Source: Clostridiales bacterium (GTDB lineage: Bacteria > Bacillota > Clostridia > Peptostreptococcales > Anaerovoracaceae). From it: a stretch of 8,289 nt of DNA. The stretch is from NCBI GenBank assembly GCA_009785435.1, contig WQWG01000028.1, forward strand, positions 1 through 8,289, in the 5' to 3' direction. Positions 5,673-8,289 of this stretch are shown piece by piece. Below the pieces are notes generated by a model. It was given only the letters and a program-made list of their open reading frames with translations, had not been told where the DNA came from and did not search any database. Made by a program: the position numbers and the translations under genes. Position 1 is the first letter of the stretch, and each line of letters starts with the position of its first letter.

Positions 5673-6671
5673 ATGATTATGCGAAAAAAAAGCAAAATAT
5701 GTGCATTGCTATTGATCGTAGCACTGGTTTTGACCGCTTTTGCGGCATGTGGCAACAACGATGAGCCACCCACACCTCCCGGAGATGAAGACGTTTTCAA
5801 TATAGGCATCATCCAATTGATGGAACATCCTGCGCTTGACGCCGCTCGTGAGGGCTTTATGGCCGCTCTGGCGAATGCAGGAATTTCAGCTGTTTACGAC
5901 TATCAGAACGCACAAGGCGATTCTGCAACATTGTCCACCATCGCTCAGCGATTTGTGAACAACGATGCGGATTTGGTTCTTGCCATCGCCACCGGTAGCC
6001 TACAGGCAATGTTTGCCGAGACCGACACGATTCCGATCATCGGTACGGCCATCACCAGCTTCGAGCGCGCCGGCGTCGTTAACTCCAACGCAGCGCCCGG
6101 ATATAACGTAACCGGAACGTCTGACATGAACCCAATCGAAGCACAAATCAAAATGATTTTGGAATTCGTGCCTGACATGGAGACGCTTGGCATCGCTTAC
6201 TCAACGAACGAGCCAAACTCAGTCTACCAAGCGGAGCTTGCCCGCGGTTACGCTGAAGCTTTGGGACTTACCGTTATCGAAGGCACCGTGACGACCACGG
6301 GAGACGTTCAACAGAATATGTTGTCTCTTGCCGCGCGTGCGGACGCCGTATGGATCCCGACAGACAATACACACGCTGACGCAATGCCCATCGTAGCACA
6401 GGTCAGCCTTGATACCGGCGTACCTGTATTCCCCGGTGAAGAAAACATGGTCATGGGCGGCGGCATCGCAACCTTGAGCATCAACTACTTCGAGCTTGGC
6501 TACCAAGCCGGCGTCATGGCGATACAGATTCTGAGAGGCGAAGGCGAACCGGCCACAATGCCGATCCAGTTTGCGCAACGTTACAACTACATCCTTAATG
6601 GATTTATGATTGATGAATTGGAAATCGACATTCCTGAGCGGTACCTGAATTACGTCCAGTTCCCTGAGTGA
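5673..6671 (+). CDS. ABC importer substrate-binding lipoprotein, PF04392/TrpX-like family
   Basis: The 332-residue product has a lipoprotein signal: basic MIMRKKSK, a hydrophobic stretch at about 9-24, then FAAC with C26 as the lipidated cysteine. The -3 position is Phe rather than the usual Leu, which is slightly atypical. An acidic, proline-rich linker (residues 27-40) precedes the binding domain. Family-typical segments are IGIIQLMEHPALDAAREGF at its start, LGIAYSTNEPNSVYQAE in the middle, and VWIPTDNT, VFPGEENMVMGGG and YFELGYQAGVMAIQIL towards the end. Members of this family bind tryptophan or tyrosine in streptococci, but the family is broad and the ligand here is unknown. GAAAGGAA (5661-5668) places the start at ATG 5673; ATG 5679 is in frame and nearly as good. 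It is the first gene of an operon with its permease and ATPase, anchored outside the membrane. Confidence 0.92.
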   Translation: MIMRKKSKICALLLIVALVLTAFAACGNNDEPPTPPGDEDVFNIGIIQLMEHPALDAAREGFMAALANAGISAVYDYQNAQGDSATLSTIAQRFVNNDADLVLAIATGSLQAMFAETDTIPIIGTAITSFERAGVVNSNAAPGYNVTGTSDMNPIEAQIKMILEFVPDMETLGIAYSTNEPNSVYQAELARGYAEALGLTVIEGTVTTTGDVQQNMLSLAARADAVWIPTDNTHADAMPIVAQVSLDTGVPVFPGEENMVMGGGIATLSINYFELGYQAGVMAIQILRGEGEPATMPIQFAQRYNYILNGFMIDELEIDIPERYLNYVQFPE

Positions 6672-6684
6672 TTCGTCACTTTTT
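6667..6684 (+). terminator. Weak terminator-like hairpin overlapping the lipoprotein stop codon
   Basis: AGTGA (6667-6671) pairs with TCACT (6676-6680) around a TTCG loop, and the T-run 6680-6684 follows. The stem has only five pairs, so any termination would be partial. That could allow more receptor than permease mRNA while still letting downstream genes be read. Confidence 0.3.
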
Positions 6685-6707
6685 CTGACCAAAACAGATG
6701 AATACAC

Positions 6708-6753
6708 GCGCCCACACCCTTGCGTATGAATTACAAAAGGTACGAGTGGGCGC
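6708..6753 (+). other. Intercistronic stem-loop between receptor and permease genes
   Basis: GCGCCCAC (6708-6715) is the perfect reverse complement of GTGGGCGC (6746-6753). Inside, CCTT (6718-6721) can pair with AAGG (6737-6740), and GTA (6724-6726) with TAC (6732-6734). The GC-rich base is a stable stem without a following T-run. Such structures between a binding-protein gene and its permease commonly protect the upstream mRNA from 3' exonucleases, which would favour excess receptor. That role is inferred. Confidence 0.55.
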
Positions 6754-6795
6754 TTGAAATGTGTGAACAAATTTGAAAGGAGTACATGCGCGGCT

Positions 6796-7701
6796 ATGCT
6801 GATATTGCAAGGAGCGATTTCCTTGGGACTTCTTTGGTCTCTTATGGCCATTGGCGTTTACCTGACTTTTCGAATACTCGGAGTGCCTGACCTATCCGTT
6901 GAGGGCACCATCATCCTCGGCGCCGCCATGGCTGCCAGCATGATTTCACAGGGCGGCAATCCTTTTGTTGCCACCTTGCTTGCCATACTCGTCGGATGTG
7001 CCGGCGGACTTACGACGGGCATTTTGCAGACCAAATTGAGAATCCCGCCTATTTTGTCCGGCATTTTAACGATGGTCGCTTCTTATTCCATCGTCATCCG
7101 CATTATGGGTACTTCCAATGTCCCGCTGCCGCCACACGGCCCACAGCGCGTCATTTCTGTTTACACGTTTTTACAGGAAATGGGCCTTTCGAGGCACGTC
7201 TCCATTATTTCGCTAGGTTCTTTCGTGGCACTGATCGTTATCGTACTCCTCTTTTGGTTCTTTTCGACGGAGCTTGGCAGTGCCATCCGCGCCACCGGGA
7301 ACAATCGGCAAATGGTGAAAGCGCAAGGTGTCAATACCGACGCCATGATCATTCTCTGCCTCATGATTTCCAACGGCATGGTGGGATTGTCCGGGGCGCT
7401 TGTCGCCCAAAGCCAAGGGTTCGCTTCTGTTGATATGGGGGTTGGAACGATCGTCATCGGCCTTGCTTCCGTCATTATCGCTGAGGTACTGTTTCGGGTT
7501 CGCAGTTTTTGGGCCAGGCTCGTATCTCTTGTCGCAGGCGCGGTCATCTATCGATTGATCATCGCCTTGGTGCTTGGGCTGGGAATGCTTCCCGCGGATT
7601 TGCGCCTGTTCCAGGCCATCACGGTCGTCATTGCCCTGACCTTGCCCCTGATCCACGAAAAGATTCTTAAACTCATTGAAAAAAACAAGAGCCGGAGGTG
7701 A
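6796..7701 (+). CDS. ABC importer permease, BPD_transp_2 (TrpY-like) family
   Basis: The 301-residue, highly hydrophobic protein has about eight likely membrane helices (roughly residues 8-28, 37-52, 57-77, 84-104, 135-155, 184-205, 216-234 and 242-263, with a further hydrophobic stretch at 272-286). The opening LQGAISLGLLWSLMAIGVYLTFRIL and the motif LSVEGTIILGAA match permeases partnered with PF04392 binding proteins. GSAIRATGNNRQMVKAQGVNTD (161-182) is the cytoplasmic loop expected to dock on the ATPase. The tail is basic (KNKSRR). The start is not certain. ATG 6796 gives a family-like N-terminus, but the Shine-Dalgarno AAAGGAG (6776-6782) is 13 nt away, longer than usual. TTG 6754 and GTG 6763 are in frame but would put that site inside the gene and add an unlikely polar leader. 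The ATPase gene begins 8 bp after the stop. Confidence 0.9.
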   Translation: MLILQGAISLGLLWSLMAIGVYLTFRILGVPDLSVEGTIILGAAMAASMISQGGNPFVATLLAILVGCAGGLTTGILQTKLRIPPILSGILTMVASYSIVIRIMGTSNVPLPPHGPQRVISVYTFLQEMGLSRHVSIISLGSFVALIVIVLLFWFFSTELGSAIRATGNNRQMVKAQGVNTDAMIILCLMISNGMVGLSGALVAQSQGFASVDMGVGTIVIGLASVIIAEVLFRVRSFWARLVSLVAGAVIYRLIIALVLGLGMLPADLRLFQAITVVIALTLPLIHEKILKLIEKNKSRR

Positions 7702-7709
7702 AGTAAATC

Positions 7710-8289
7710 ATGTTGCAAATCAAAAATTTGAATAAAACCTTCAATCCGGGTACGCCCATCGAAAATCATGTGCTGCATAACGTATCGCTCACTTTGGCTC
7801 CGGGGGATTATGTGACTTTGATCGGAGGCAACGGCGCAGGAAAAAGCACGTTGCTCAGTAGTGTAGCCGGAACGTTCCTGCCCGATACGGGAAGCATCAC
7901 GATCGACGGCATCGACGTCACGAATCTTCCCGAACACAAGCGCGCCCTCTACTTGGGACGCGTATTTCAGGATCCCATGATGGGGACAGCGGCCAATATG
8001 AGCATCGAGGAAAATTTGGCACTGGCCTACCGCCGAGGAAAACGGCGTACACTGCGTTGGTATATCACCGAGTCGGAGCGAGAACTTTATCGGGAAAAGC
8101 TTGCCACGCTTGATCTGGGACTGGAAAATCGTTTAACCGATGTGGTCGGTCTCCTGTCAGGCGGACAACGCCAGTCGCTAACGTTATTAATGGCAACGCT
8201 CAATGAACCTCGCGTGCTTTTGCTCGATGAGCATACGGCTGCCCTCGATCCCAAAACCGCTCCCAGGGTCTTGGAAATCGGAAGCCGCT
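7710..8289 (+). CDS. ABC importer ATP-binding protein (3' truncated)
   Basis: The first 193 residues are visible and the gene runs off the window. All nucleotide-binding motifs present so far are intact: Walker A GGNGAGKST (39-47), Q-loop Q87 in VFQDP, signature LSGGQ (149-153), Walker B VLLLDE (169-174) and D-loop ALD (178-180). The H-loop histidine would lie beyond the window end. The Walker B extension LLDEHTAALDPKTA is characteristic of ATPases that accompany PF04392 receptors and TrpY-like permeases. Two copies would energise import by the membrane subunit. GGAGGTG (7694-7700), overlapping the permease stop codon, lies 9 nt before ATG 7710, so translation of the two genes is probably coupled. 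Confidence 0.95.
   Translation, partial: MLQIKNLNKTFNPGTPIENHVLHNVSLTLAPGDYVTLIGGNGAGKSTLLSSVAGTFLPDTGSITIDGIDVTNLPEHKRALYLGRVFQDPMMGTAANMSIEENLALAYRRGKRRTLRWYITESERELYREKLATLDLGLENRLTDVVGLLSGGQRQSLTLLMATLNEPRVLLLDEHTAALDPKTAPRVLEIGSR

Noticed and set aside
6219..6851. Long 210-residue open frame on the minus strand across the lipoprotein and permease genes
   Set aside because: It overlaps two well-supported genes on the other strand, has no recognisable motif, and its start lies inside the permease gene. It is a shadow of codon bias.
6786..6890. Short out-of-frame ORF of 34 residues starting at ATG 6786, 3 nt after AAAGGAG
   Set aside because: The spacing is too short for efficient initiation, the peptide has no recognisable features, and the frame stops early within the permease gene.
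7213..7656. Minus-strand open frames of 128-147 residues over the permease gene
   Set aside because: Highly charged, low-complexity translations opposite a hydrophobic protein are the expected antisense of membrane-helix codons. No family features are visible.

Overview
The window reads as chromosomal DNA of a mid-GC Firmicute, probably a member of Clostridia. The evidence is a YycH-YycI-YycJ gene trio, a class I hexameric glutamate dehydrogenase whose active-site numbering coincides with the Clostridium symbiosum enzyme, purine-rich Shine-Dalgarno sites (GGAGG, AAGGGGG), a lipoprotein signal and a clean sigma-A promoter. All supported genes lie on the + strand. I see no tRNA, rRNA, CRISPR array, transposase or phage gene.

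Layout. (1) Positions 2-487 are the C-terminal end of a secreted or surface protein with an Ig-like beta domain. (2) Positions 488-619 are non-coding and hold an unusual modular repeat that can fold into competing hairpins right up to the yycH ribosome-binding site. (3) Positions 620-3675 hold yycH, yycI and yycJ (walH, walI, walJ), tightly spaced. The WalR/WalK two-component genes that normally precede this trio are not next to it. (4) Positions 3701-5507 hold gdhA followed by a small tandem-ACT-domain protein, 43 bp apart, which suggests ammonium assimilation with an amino-acid sensor. (5) Positions 5508-5672 are non-coding, with a second, inverted copy of the repeat and then a near-consensus promoter. 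(6) Positions 5673-8289 hold a three-gene ABC importer of the PF04392 (TrpX-like) type: lipoprotein receptor, membrane permease and ATPase. The ATPase runs off the window end.

The gene content is conventional. WalH/WalI-type proteins modulate the WalK sensor kinase that controls cell-wall turnover, YycJ is a metallo-beta-lactamase-fold hydrolase, GDH links 2-oxoglutarate, ammonium and glutamate, and the ABC system probably imports an amino acid or similar small molecule.

The least explained feature is the dispersed repeat shared by the intergenic regions at 500-605 and 5509-5549. It combines a 14-bp direct duplication, an approximately 70-nt imperfect inverted repeat and nested AAATC/GATTT hairpins. 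A perfect 11-bp-stem hairpin inside the yycH transmembrane codons is the second structural surprise. Whether either is functional RNA, a small non-autonomous mobile element or a relic cannot be settled from this window.
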